Origin: JABDIP01 sp965250245
Lineage (GTDB): Bacteria; Pseudomonadota; Alphaproteobacteria; DSM-16000; Inquilinaceae
DNA length: 64,000 nucleotides
Direction: 5' to 3'
NCBI GenBank assembly: GCA_965250245.1
Contig: OZ252296.1
Span: 1,736,001-1,800,000 of the forward strand
This document shows positions 15,422-24,050 of this stretch, one piece after another (positions within the stretch are counted from its first letter, which is position 1; each line of letters begins with the position of its first letter). The notes under the pieces are model-generated. The model was not told where the DNA came from. It saw only the letters and a list, made by a program, of their open reading frames with translations, and searched no databases. The position numbers and the translations under genes were made by a program.

Positions 15422-16108
15422 GTGGTGGTAAACAAGGTCATACCGTTGGACCAGGGACATGGGCGAAGCGCCTATGAGCGCGTTCTGGCGCAAATCCGTT
15501 CGGGCGAGTTGCGGCCCGGCGACCGGCTTATCGAAACCGATCTGGCAGGGCGCCTTCGGATCAGCCGCACGCCGGTGCGCGAGGCGATCCGCCAGCTCGA
15601 GGCCGATGGGCTGGTGGTGCATGTGCCGCGCGTCGGTGCGACGGTCCGCACCCTCGATTACTCCGAGGTGATGGAGTTGTACGAGATGCGCACGGTGCTC
15701 GAGGCCACGGCCGCGCGGATGGCCGCGCGGGCGGCCTCGGATATCGAGATTTCCGAGCTTGAGGAAATCAACGCGGATCTCGCCGCCGCCACTGGCGACC
15801 CGCGGCGCGCCTACGAGCTGAACCGGTTGTTTCACGAGACATTGGCCAAGGCGGCGAAGAACCGGTTCCTGATCGAATCCATGGGCGCGTTGCAGAAGGC
15901 GCTTCTGATCCTCGGCACCTCGACGCTGGCGGATCGCGCCCGTGCCGAGGAGGCGGTGTCCGAACACGGGGCCGTCCTCAAGGCGCTTCGGGCCCGCGAT
16001 GGTGCTGCGGCCGAGGCCGGCATGCGGGCCCATCTGGAGGCGTCGCACCGGGCCCGTCTGCGACAGCTCCGGTCGGCGGCCGGTGCCGAAGACCGTACAG
16101 GCGGGTAG
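15422..16108 (+). CDS. GntR-family transcriptional regulator, FCD type
   Basis: 228 residues starting at GTG 15422. N-terminal winged helix: SAYERVLAQIRSGELRPGDRLIETDLAGRLRISRTPVREAIRQLEADGL. The C-terminal FCD domain has metal-site residues around YEMRTVLEATAARMAA, NRLFHETLAKAAKN and SEHGAVLKALRARDG. It sits 8 bp before tcuA and next to a GntR-type operator, so it probably controls tcuAB and itself. In enteric bacteria tricarballylate genes are controlled by the LysR-type TcuR; here the regulator class differs. Confidence 0.9.
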   Translation: MVVNKVIPLDQGHGRSAYERVLAQIRSGELRPGDRLIETDLAGRLRISRTPVREAIRQLEADGLVVHVPRVGATVRTLDYSEVMELYEMRTVLEATAARMAARAASDIEISELEEINADLAAATGDPRRAYELNRLFHETLAKAAKNRFLIESMGALQKALLILGTSTLADRARAEEAVSEHGAVLKALRARDGAAAEAGMRAHLEASHRARLRQLRSAAGAEDRTGG

Positions 16109-16116
16109 GGCGGGCG

Positions 16117-17508
16117 ATGGTCGACACGAACCGCGTCTGGGACGTGATCGTCGTCGGTGGCGGCAACGCCGCACTCTGCGCCGCCATCACGGCCGCGGAG
16201 GCCGGCGCAAAGGTGCTGCTTCTCGAAGGCGCGCCGAAGCCCTACCGCGGCGGCAACAGCCGGCATACCCGCAATTTCCGCTGCATGCATCACGGGCCGC
16301 TGTCGGTGCTCACCGACAGCTACGAAGAGGATGAGTATTTCGACGACCTGATGCTGGTCACCAAGGGGGAAACGGACGAGGCCCTGGCCCGTCTTGCCAT
16401 CCGCACCTCGGAGGACTGCCTGCCCTGGATGGAGGCCCATGGCGTGCGGTTCCAGCCCTCGCTCTCCGGCACCCTGTCGCTCAGCCGCACCAACGCGTTC
16501 TTCCTCGGCGGCGGCAAGGCGCTGGTCAACGCCTACTACGCCACGGCGGAGGATCTGGGCGTCACCATCGCCTACGAGACCAAGGTGACCCATGTCGAGA
16601 TCGAGGACGGCACCTTCACCGGCGTGCGGCTTGAGGCCGATGGTGGCGAGGTGACGGTCAAGGGACGGGCCTGCGTCATCGCCTCGGGCGGGTTCCAGTC
16701 CGATATCGACTGGCTGGCCGATGCCTGGGGGCCGGCGGCGCGCAACTTCCTGATCCGGGGAACGCCCTACAATCGCGGTGTCGTCCTGCGGGACATGCTG
16801 GACCAGGGCGCGCAATCGGTGGGCGATCCGACCCAGTGCCATGCGGTCGCCATCGACGGCCGCGCGCCGAAATTCGATGGCGGCATCGTGACCCGGCTCG
16901 ACTGCGTGCCGTTCTCGATCGTCGTCAACAAGAACGCCGAGCGCTTCTATGACGAGGGCGAAGATGTCTGGCCCAAGCGCTACGCCATCTGGGGCCGGCT
17001 GGTGGCGGCCCAGCCCGACCAGGTCGCCTACGCGATCATCGACTCCAGGAGCATCGATCTCTTCATGCCTTCGGTCTTTCCGCCGGAGCGGGCGGACACG
17101 GTCGAGGAGCTCGGCGATCAACTCGGCATCTCCGGGGCGGAACTCGCCAAGACCGTCGCGGCCTTCAATGCCGGCTGCACTCAGGGGGACTTTCACCCGA
17201 CGGAGTTGGACGGGCTGGCCACCGACGGGATCGAGCAGGCAAAGACCAACTGGGCGCGGCCGATCAGCGAGCCGCCCTTCTACGGCTACAGCCTGCGCCC
17301 CGGCGTCACCTTCACCTATCTCGGGCTCAAGGTCGACGAGACGGCGCGCGTCAGCGGGCCGGAGGGCGCATACGCCAATATCTGGGCCGCCGGCGAGACC
17401 ATGGCCGGATCGATCCTGGGCCAGGGCTATCTGGCCGGCTTCGGCATGACCATCGGAACCGTCTTTGGACGGATCGCCGGCCGGGAGGCCGCCGCCCATG
17501 TCCGGTGA
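16117..17508 (+). CDS. tcuA: FAD-dependent tricarballylate dehydrogenase
   Basis: 463 residues. The Rossmann motif VIVVGGGNAALCAAITAAEAG (10-30) with the TcuA-specific GGGN, the loop APKPYRGGNSRHTRNFRC, and the C-terminal AGETMAGSILGQGYLAGFGMTIGTVFGR flavin/substrate end identify the TcuA branch of the fumarate reductase/succinate dehydrogenase flavoprotein family. TcuA oxidises tricarballylate to cis-aconitate, feeding the TCA cycle. tcuB overlaps its end by 11 bp. Confidence 0.93.
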   Translation: MVDTNRVWDVIVVGGGNAALCAAITAAEAGAKVLLLEGAPKPYRGGNSRHTRNFRCMHHGPLSVLTDSYEEDEYFDDLMLVTKGETDEALARLAIRTSEDCLPWMEAHGVRFQPSLSGTLSLSRTNAFFLGGGKALVNAYYATAEDLGVTIAYETKVTHVEIEDGTFTGVRLEADGGEVTVKGRACVIASGGFQSDIDWLADAWGPAARNFLIRGTPYNRGVVLRDMLDQGAQSVGDPTQCHAVAIDGRAPKFDGGIVTRLDCVPFSIVVNKNAERFYDEGEDVWPKRYAIWGRLVAAQPDQVAYAIIDSRSIDLFMPSVFPPERADTVEELGDQLGISGAELAKTVAAFNAGCTQGDFHPTELDGLATDGIEQAKTNWARPISEPPFYGYSLRPGVTFTYLGLKVDETARVSGPEGAYANIWAAGETMAGSILGQGYLAGFGMTIGTVFGRIAGREAAAHVR

Positions 17509-18559
17509 AACCATCCAGGAGGCCCGCCGCCAGATCGAGATCTGCAACGCGTGCCGCTATTGCGAAGGCTATTGCTCGGTCTTTCCGGCGATGATGCGCC
17601 AGCGCGCCTTCGCCGATGGCGACATCACCCAGATGGCCAATCTCTGCCATAACTGCCGCGGCTGCTACTACGCCTGCCAATACACAGCACCGCATGAATT
17701 CGACCTGAACCTGCCGGCCGCCCTGGCCGAGGTGCGTGTCGAAAGCTGGCAGGACTTCACCTGGCCCGGCGGGGCGTCGCGCCTGTTCCAGCGAAGCGGC
17801 GTGGCGGTGGCGGCATCGCTCGTCGCCGGTTTCGCACTCCTCTTCTGGATGGCCAATGCGCTGCGGCCGGCGGAGGGCGAGGGCTTCTACGCGGTCCTGT
17901 CCCACACGACGATGGTCGCGGTCTTCACCCCCGCATTCCTCCTGCCTTTCGTCTCGGTGGTCATCGGACTCAGGCGGTACTGGGCCGCGATCGGCGGTGC
18001 GCCGGTGCGGCCGCGCCACCTGTTCGGCGCCCTGGTCGACGCCGCCAGTCTGCGGAATCTCTCCGGCGGCCAGGGCCAGGGCTGCAATTTCGAACGCGAG
18101 GACCGGTTCTCGGACCGCCGGCGGCAGTTCCACCAGGCGACGCTCTGGGGGTTCCTGCTGTGCTTCGCGTCCACCTCGGCGGGCACGGTGATGCATTACG
18201 CCCTCGGATGGGAGGCGCCGTACGGGCTCTTCAGCCCGCCCAAGCTGCTGGGCATCCCCGGCGGCATCCTGCTGTGTGTCGGGACGCTCGGGCTGGCCTG
18301 GCTGAAGACCCGCGCGGACCGTACGCTCGGTGCGCCCGGCGTCTGGGGCGGAGAGATGGCCTTCGTCCTGCTCCTGTTCCTGGTCTCGATCAGCGGCCTG
18401 GCGCTCTACGCCCTTGGCGGCACCGCACTCCTGGGCCCGCTGCTGGCCCTGCATCTGGGCAGCGTGCTCGCCTTCTTCCTTCTGATGCCCTTCTCAAAAA
18501 TGGTCCACGGCTTCTATCGCCTCGCCGCTCTCACAAGAGAAAGTCAGTTGGCGAATTAG
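17498..18559 (+). CDS. tcuB: tricarballylate utilization protein TcuB (Fe-S/cytochrome-like membrane partner)
   Basis: 353 residues. N-terminal ferredoxin-like clusters: CNACRYCEGYCSVFP near residues 17-31 and CHNCRGCYYACQYTAPHEFDLN near 50-70. About six membrane helices follow, with His residues positioned as in CitB/TcuB-type electron-transfer proteins. TcuB re-oxidises the TcuA flavin and passes electrons to the quinone pool. ATG at 17498 is preceded by GGGAGG within the end of tcuA. A weak hairpin (AGTCC/GGACT) follows the stop. Confidence 0.92.
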   Translation: MSGETIQEARRQIEICNACRYCEGYCSVFPAMMRQRAFADGDITQMANLCHNCRGCYYACQYTAPHEFDLNLPAALAEVRVESWQDFTWPGGASRLFQRSGVAVAASLVAGFALLFWMANALRPAEGEGFYAVLSHTTMVAVFTPAFLLPFVSVVIGLRRYWAAIGGAPVRPRHLFGALVDAASLRNLSGGQGQGCNFEREDRFSDRRRQFHQATLWGFLLCFASTSAGTVMHYALGWEAPYGLFSPPKLLGIPGGILLCVGTLGLAWLKTRADRTLGAPGVWGGEMAFVLLLFLVSISGLALYALGGTALLGPLLALHLGSVLAFFLLMPFSKMVHGFYRLAALTRESQLAN

Positions 18560-18623
18560 TCCGAAGGGACTTCCAGGCAATCAGCGGGCGCGTCGTCGAA
18601 ACACGCTCGAACGCAATCTTTCC

Positions 18624-18658
18624 TTGACATGACACCGGTGTCATGACATCGATGTCAT
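18624..18658 (+). promoter_or_regulatory. twin LacI-type operators and promoter of the sugar operon
   Basis: TTGACA -35 (18624-18629) runs into two perfect 16-bp palindromes overlapping by two bases: ATGACACCGGTGTCAT (18629-18644) and ATGACATCGATGTCAT (18643-18658). Central CG and the spacing are those of LacI/GalR operators. They would let the LacI gene downstream repress itself and the whole ABC operon. Confidence 0.75.
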
Positions 18659-18703
18659 AACCTGCGGCGTTGAACTAATGCGACCGTGGGAGGGGAGGGA
18701 GCG

Positions 18704-19786
18704 CTGGCTACCATCTACGATGTCGCCGAACGGGCGGGTGTTTCGCCGAAGACCGTCAGCCGGGTGCTGAACCGGGATGCGCCGGTCAATGAGAAGACGC
18801 GGGCGCGGGTTCAGGACGCCATGGATGCGCTGGGCTATGTGCCCTCGCTGGCGGCACGGTCGATCAAATCTCAGAAATCCGGGCTGATCGGGCTGATTAC
18901 CGGGGCGATCAGCACGGTTCCGAACTCGCCGACCCAGGCCGGGTTGCCGGAGCTCTATATCGTGCAGGGCATCCAGTCGGTGATCGAGCGGTCGCGGATG
19001 ACGCTGCTGATCTCCGACACCGGCGGTCGGCTCGACCGGGTGCCGGCGCTGATCGAGACCTTCCGCCAGCATCGGGTGGAGGGGCTGCTCTATGTCTCCG
19101 ACCACCATCAGATTCTGGATGTTCCGATCGAGACCGGTGCGACTCCGACCGTGCTGGCCAACTGCCTGGACGGGCGCGGCACGCCGGCGATCCTGCCCGA
19201 TGACGAGGCCGGGCAGAAGGCGCTGACCGAGCATCTGATCGGGCTCGGCCACCGGCGCATCGGCTATCTGACCCTGGCCGCCGCCATGGAGGCGACGCGG
19301 CTCAGGCTCGCGGGCTATCGCAGCGCGCTGGAGGCCGCCGGCATCGACTATGACCCGGATCTGGTTCTTCCGGTCGACATGTTCGGCGATCCGGGCGAGC
19401 ACCAGTTGCTCTGGGACGGGCTCGACCGCTTCCTGAATCTCGACACGCCGCCCAGCGTCATCTGCTGCGGCAACGACCGGTTGGCCATGGCGGTATACGG
19501 CATCCTGCGCGAACGGGGCGTCAGCATCCCCGACGACATCTCCATCGCCGGCTATGACGACCACCGGCTGATCTCCGAGACGCTCTATCCGATGCTGACC
19601 ACCGTCGACCTCGCCTACAACGCCATCGGCGCGCGGGCGGCCCAGCTTCTGCTCGATCTCGTGGCCGGAGAGCCGGTGACCGAGACGCCGGTCCTGGTCG
19701 GCGGCCCGGTGGTGGTCCGGAATTCCGTCCGACCGGCAACATCGCATCCAAAAATCATCCAACTCAAAGGGAGGAAACACTCATGA
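18704..19786 (+). CDS. LacI-family transcriptional regulator of a sugar ABC operon
   Basis: About 360 residues. The HTH (ATIYDVAERAGVSPKTVSRVLN) starts at the second codon and is followed by hinge LAARSIKSQKSGLIG and a periplasmic-binding-protein-like sensor domain. The usual family start MATIYDVA aligns with a CTG at 18704, which has GGGAGGGGAGGGA 3-5 bases upstream. An in-frame GTG at 18686 would translate that Shine-Dalgarno as GGEG and itself lacks one. I therefore prefer CTG, though GTG 18686 cannot be excluded. Its stop overlaps the ATG of the binding-protein gene (ATGA), so the regulator is co-transcribed with its target. Confidence 0.85.
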   Translation: MATIYDVAERAGVSPKTVSRVLNRDAPVNEKTRARVQDAMDALGYVPSLAARSIKSQKSGLIGLITGAISTVPNSPTQAGLPELYIVQGIQSVIERSRMTLLISDTGGRLDRVPALIETFRQHRVEGLLYVSDHHQILDVPIETGATPTVLANCLDGRGTPAILPDDEAGQKALTEHLIGLGHRRIGYLTLAAAMEATRLRLAGYRSALEAAGIDYDPDLVLPVDMFGDPGEHQLLWDGLDRFLNLDTPPSVICCGNDRLAMAVYGILRERGVSIPDDISIAGYDDHRLISETLYPMLTTVDLAYNAIGARAAQLLLDLVAGEPVTETPVLVGGPVVVRNSVRPATSHPKIIQLKGRKHS

Positions 19787-21039
19787 GAAACACGCTCACC
19801 CTGGCGGCGGGCCTGATCGTCCTGGCCGCCCCGGCCGCGGCCCAGACCGAGCTCAGCCTCTGGTACCACGGCGCCGGCAGCGCCAATGCCGAGGAGCGGC
19901 TGGTCAACGAGCTGGTTGCCGAGTTCAACGCCAGCCAGTCGGACTATACGGTGACGATCGAGACCTTCCCGCAGCTCGCCTACAACGATGCGGTGGGCGC
20001 CGCGGCACTGGCCAATGAACTGCCGGACATCCTGGATGTGGACGGGCCGGTCATGCCGAACTGGGCCTGGGCCGGCTACATGCAGCCGCTCGGACTGGAC
20101 GCCAGCAACCTGGACGGCTTCCTGCCCGGCCCGATCGGGACTTGGAACGGAGAGGTCTACTCGGTCGGCCTCTGGGACGCGGCCGTCGCCATGATCGCCC
20201 GGCGCTCCACGCTGGAGACATACAACATCCGCGTGCCCAGCCTCGACCAGCCCTGGACCGGCGACGAGTTCATGGCGGCCTTGGAGACCATCAAGGCGTC
20301 CGGCGAATTCGAGTATCCGCTCGATCTCGGCATGGCCTGGGCCGGCGAGTGGTACCCCTATGCCTTCTCGCCCTTCCTGCAGAGCTTCGGCGGCGACATC
20401 GTCGACCGCTCGGACTACCAATCCGCAGAGGGCGTGCTGAACGGCGATGCGGCGATCGAGTTCGGCGAGTGGTGGCAAAGCCTCTTCGAGGAGGGCTATG
20501 CCCCTGGCACCAGCCAGGATGCCGCCGACCGCGAGACCGGCCTGATCAACGGCACCTACGCCATCCAGTGGAACGGCAACTGGGCCGCGCCGCAGATCGT
20601 AGAGGCCTTCGGCGACGATGTGGTGTTCCTGCCGGCGCCGGATTTCGGCAATGGTCCGAAGATCGGCGCCGCCTCCTGGCAGTTCGGCGTGTCGGCCACT
20701 TCGGCCAACCCGGACGGCGCCCGAGCCTTCATCGAATTCGCTATCCAGGACCGCTGGCTGACCGCCTTCTCCGACGGCACCGGCCTGATCCCGCCGACGC
20801 AGAGCGCGGCCCAGGACACCCAGTTCTACAAGGATGGCGGAGCGCTGGAGGCGTTCTACGGCCTCTCCGAGGCGCAGGCGGTGCTGCGTCCGGTGACCCC
20901 CGGCTACATCGTGCAGGCCAAGGTCTTCGAGAAGGCGCTGGCCGATATCGCCAACGGCGCGGATGTCGCCGATGCGCTCGATGCCGCCGTCGACGAGATC
21001 GAAGAGGACATCGAACGCAATAGCGGCTACGGCCACTGA
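19783..21039 (+). CDS. ABC transporter sugar-binding protein (family 1)
   Basis: 418 residues. Sec signal peptide (RNTLTLAAGLIVLAAPAAAQ) then an extracellular-sugar-binding fold starting TELSLWYHGAGSANAEERLVNELV. SBP_bac_1 features: PDILDVDGPVMPNWAWAGYMQPL, FINGTYAIQWNGNW-like LINGTYAIQWNGNW around residue 263, and a C-terminal AFIEFAIQDRWL helix. First transporter gene of the LacI-controlled operon; its ATG overlaps the regulator stop. A stem-loop follows its stop. Confidence 0.9.
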   Translation: MRNTLTLAAGLIVLAAPAAAQTELSLWYHGAGSANAEERLVNELVAEFNASQSDYTVTIETFPQLAYNDAVGAAALANELPDILDVDGPVMPNWAWAGYMQPLGLDASNLDGFLPGPIGTWNGEVYSVGLWDAAVAMIARRSTLETYNIRVPSLDQPWTGDEFMAALETIKASGEFEYPLDLGMAWAGEWYPYAFSPFLQSFGGDIVDRSDYQSAEGVLNGDAAIEFGEWWQSLFEEGYAPGTSQDAADRETGLINGTYAIQWNGNWAAPQIVEAFGDDVVFLPAPDFGNGPKIGAASWQFGVSATSANPDGARAFIEFAIQDRWLTAFSDGTGLIPPTQSAAQDTQFYKDGGALEAFYGLSEAQAVLRPVTPGYIVQAKVFEKALADIANGADVADALDAAVDEIEEDIERNSGYGH

Positions 21040-21046
21040 CGACCCC

Positions 21047-21079
21047 GGCGCGTCCCCGGTCCTGCCCCGGGGGCGCGCC
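21047..21079 (+). other. stem-loop between sugar-binding protein and permease genes
   Basis: GGCGCGTCCCCGG pairs with CCGGGGGCGCGCC (13 bp, one T-G wobble) around a 7-nt loop, 7 bp after the binding-protein stop. No U-run. Position and shape match those at 9882-9910 and 40270-40305. Confidence 0.6.
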
Positions 21080-21103
21080 CAACTCCAAAACGGGGAGGCG
21101 GTT

Positions 21104-22177
21104 ATGGCGTCGAAACTGACGCAGTCGAACGGGGCTGGCTGGATCATGGCGGGTCCGGGGGTCGCGCTGATCGCGATCTTCATCATCCTGCCGTTCTTCC
21201 TGGCCTTCACATTCTCGCTGACCAACCAGCGTCTGTTCTCGCCGAATCCGACCGAATATGTCGGCTTCGAGAATTACAGCAAGCTCCTGGGGCTTTCGGT
21301 CTTCCGCCTGGAGCCGGAGCGGGACGACAGCGGCGCCGTGGTCCGCGACAGCGACGGCGAGATCGAATACCCACGACTCCGCCGCTTCACCCGCAACAAC
21401 CCGGACTACCCGCATCTGCAGGGCAAGCGGGAATGGTTCGGCTGGCAGTCCGGGGACGACCGCATCGTGGTGCTGGCCAGCGACGTGGTGTTCATGAAGG
21501 CGCTGGTGAACACCTTCCTGTTCGTCCTCATCGTCGCCCCGGTGCAGGCCGGGTTTGCGCTGTGCCTGGCGCTGCTGATCAACCAGCAGCTCAAGGCCAT
21601 CAGCTTCTTCCGCGCCGTCTATTTCATGCCGGTGGTGGTCTCCATCGTGGTCGTTTCGCTGCTCTGGCAGTTCATCTATTCGCCGGGGGACGGGCTGCTG
21701 AACAACGTGCTCGGCTTCCTGAGCCTCGGCCTCCACACGCCGCAGGATTGGCTCGGCAGCACCTCGACCGCGCTGGGCTCGATCATGGCGATGTCGATCT
21801 GGCAGGGCGTCGGCTTCCACATGGTGATCTGGCTGGCCGGGCTGCAGACGATCTCGCCGACGCTCTATGAGGCGGCCGCCATCGAAGGCTCCAACAAGTG
21901 GCAGACTTTCCGCTATGTCACCTGGCCTGGCCTGCGGAACACCGCCGTGCTGATCCTGATCGTGATCACCATGCAGGCCTTCGCGCTGTTCGCCCAGATC
22001 GACGTGATGACCGGCGGCGGACCGCTCGACTCCACCCAGGTGATCGTCTTCCAGGCCGTCGAGCGCGGCTACGGCAAACAAGACATCTCCGGCGGATCGA
22101 CCATCTCGGTCATCCTGTTCCTGGTCGTCCTGACGATCTCGCTCATCCAACGCTATCTCACGCGGGAGAGGGTCTGA
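21104..22177 (+). CDS. sugar ABC transporter permease (MalF/UgpA type)
   Basis: 357 residues, six or so membrane helices. The EAA loop YEAAAIEGSNKWQTFRYVTWPGL lies near residue 265. An unusually long periplasmic insertion (about residues 60-125: EPERDDSGAVVRDSDGEIEY and on) sits between helices 1 and 2, reminiscent of MalF-type P2 loops. ATG 21104 follows GGGGAGG. Stop overlaps the next ATG. Confidence 0.9.
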   Translation: MASKLTQSNGAGWIMAGPGVALIAIFIILPFFLAFTFSLTNQRLFSPNPTEYVGFENYSKLLGLSVFRLEPERDDSGAVVRDSDGEIEYPRLRRFTRNNPDYPHLQGKREWFGWQSGDDRIVVLASDVVFMKALVNTFLFVLIVAPVQAGFALCLALLINQQLKAISFFRAVYFMPVVVSIVVVSLLWQFIYSPGDGLLNNVLGFLSLGLHTPQDWLGSTSTALGSIMAMSIWQGVGFHMVIWLAGLQTISPTLYEAAAIEGSNKWQTFRYVTWPGLRNTAVLILIVITMQAFALFAQIDVMTGGGPLDSTQVIVFQAVERGYGKQDISGGSTISVILFLVVLTISLIQRYLTRERV

Positions 22178-23058
22178 TGCCTGCCTTCACGCCGGAGAAC
22201 CGGGGGGCGAGGCTGGCCGCGCGCTATGCCGTCCTGATCCTCGTCGCAATCATCTTCATCTTCCCGCTGTTGTTCATGGCGATGTCGTCGCTGAAGCCGG
22301 ACCAGCAGTTGCTCAACGACACCAAGAGCCTGCGGGCCTTCCTGCCGGTCGGGGATATCTCCTTCACCAACTACGCCGATGCCTTCGTGCGGGCGCCGAT
22401 CGGGGTCTTCGTCCTGAACTCGGTGCTGGTGACGGGCCTGACGGTGATGTTCACGCTATTCGTCTGCTCGCTGGCCGCCTTCTCCTTCGTCTTCCTGGAA
22501 TGGCGAGGGCGGGCGGTGGTGTTCTCGGTGCTGCTTGCGACGCTGATCATCCCCTATGAGACGATCTTCATCCCGCTGCTGCTGATGGCAAGCCAGCTGC
22601 CCTGGGTCGGCACGTCCGGCCTGGAGTTCGGCTGGCTCAACTCCTACCGGGTGCAGATCATCCCTTTCATTGCCGACGGGCTCTCGATCTTCCTCTTCGT
22701 GCAGTATTTCAAGGATCTGCCCCGCGAGCTGATCGAGGCGAGTCGGGTCGAGGGTGCGAGCTGGTGGATGATCTACCGGCGGGTCGTCCTGCCGCTGTCG
22801 GGCCCGGTGATCGCCACCGCGGCGATCCTGAAGTTCCTCTTCATGTACAACCAGTATCTCTGGCCGCTGATGGTGGTGCAGGAAGAGGCGATCCGCCCGG
22901 TGATGGTCGGGCTCGGCTATTTCACCGACCAGCTCAACGTGCCCTGGGGCGAGGTCATGGCCTATCTGACCGTGATCACCGTGCCGGTGCTGGCCTTCTA
23001 CCTGTCGCTGCAGCGGGCCTTCATCGCCTCGGTCGCCTCGACCGGCGTAAAGGGCTGA
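22177..23058 (+). CDS. sugar ABC transporter permease (MalG/UgpE type)
   Basis: 293 residues with six helices. The EAA motif LIEASRVEGASWWMIYRRVVLPLSGP lies near residue 190. Pairs with the preceding permease; ATG overlaps that gene's TGA by one base. Belongs to the carbohydrate uptake CUT1 group. Confidence 0.92.
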   Translation: MPAFTPENRGARLAARYAVLILVAIIFIFPLLFMAMSSLKPDQQLLNDTKSLRAFLPVGDISFTNYADAFVRAPIGVFVLNSVLVTGLTVMFTLFVCSLAAFSFVFLEWRGRAVVFSVLLATLIIPYETIFIPLLLMASQLPWVGTSGLEFGWLNSYRVQIIPFIADGLSIFLFVQYFKDLPRELIEASRVEGASWWMIYRRVVLPLSGPVIATAAILKFLFMYNQYLWPLMVVQEEAIRPVMVGLGYFTDQLNVPWGEVMAYLTVITVPVLAFYLSLQRAFIASVASTGVKG

Positions 23059-23063
23059 GGGCG

Positions 23064-24050
23064 ATGGTGCTCGCGCTCGACGATCACTGGGTCTGGGACA
23101 GTTGGTATGTCCGGGACGGCGATCTTTGGCACGCCTTCTTCCTGCAGGCGCCGAAATCGCTGCCGGACCCGGAGGACCGGCACTGGAACGTGAGCTATGG
23201 CCACGCCACCAGCCGGGATCTGGTGCACTGGACCCATCTCGGCCCCTGCTTCCGGCCATCCGATGACCCAGCCTGGGACGACTACACGACCTGGACCGGC
23301 TCGGTGGTGAAGGGCGAAGACGGCCAGTGGCATCTGTTCTACACCGGCTCCAGCCATGCCGACGCCGGCAAGTTCCAGCGCATCGGCCATGCGGTCAGCG
23401 GCGACCTCCACGATTGGCAGCGGGTCGGGGACGGACTCGTCCTCGACCTGGCGCCGCCCTATGAGGAGTATGACGGGACCCGCTGGCACGACCGGGCCTT
23501 CCGCGACCCCTGGGTCATGCGCGATCCCGAGGACGATGGCTGGCTGATGTACTTCACCGCCCGCGACGCCCGGGCCGACGACCTGCTGGAGGCGGGCGCG
23601 ATCGGGTTCGCCACGTCTCCCGACCTCACGACCTGGACACTGCAGGACCCGGTCTTCACCGGGGCGGCCGGGCAGCTCGAGGTGCCGCAGGTCTTCCAGG
23701 CTGACGGTCACTGGTTCTGCCTCTTCTGCACCGACATCCGGCACTGGTCCGAATTCGCGCTTGAGGTGGTCAGAGGGGCGGCCACCGGCACCCACTACCT
23801 GGTGGGCGAGGGGCCGCGCGGTCCCTGGCGGCTGGCCGAAGGGCCGATGCTGGACGGGGCGGAACCCTGCCTGCGCTATGCCGGGCGCATCGTGAACAAT
23901 GACGGTCTTCACCTGATGGCGTTCCGCTGGTTCGACGGGCCTGCGCGGCGCTTCGCCGGGGAGATCGCAGATCCGCTACCGGTCGTCGTCACTGCGGACG
24001 GACGGCTGCAAATCAATCACAACGCTTTCGGGAGGGTGGCTCATGGCTGA
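23064..24050 (+). CDS. cytosolic glycoside hydrolase, GH32/GH43-like five-blade propeller
   Basis: 328 residues without a signal peptide. WDSWYVRDGDLWHAFFLQ near the start holds the position of the nucleophile Asp of clan-J/F propellers. HATSRDLVHWTHLGPCF, FRDPWVMRDPEDDGWLMYFTAR (RDP motif) and GQLEVPQVFQADGHW (Glu in the EVP/ECP position) follow in order. Such enzymes cleave beta-fructosides or other small oligosaccharides. Placed between permease and ATPase genes, it likely processes the imported sugar. Family is clear; substrate is not. Confidence 0.75.
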   Translation: MVLALDDHWVWDSWYVRDGDLWHAFFLQAPKSLPDPEDRHWNVSYGHATSRDLVHWTHLGPCFRPSDDPAWDDYTTWTGSVVKGEDGQWHLFYTGSSHADAGKFQRIGHAVSGDLHDWQRVGDGLVLDLAPPYEEYDGTRWHDRAFRDPWVMRDPEDDGWLMYFTARDARADDLLEAGAIGFATSPDLTTWTLQDPVFTGAAGQLEVPQVFQADGHWFCLFCTDIRHWSEFALEVVRGAATGTHYLVGEGPRGPWRLAEGPMLDGAEPCLRYAGRIVNNDGLHLMAFRWFDGPARRFAGEIADPLPVVVTADGRLQINHNAFGRVAHG

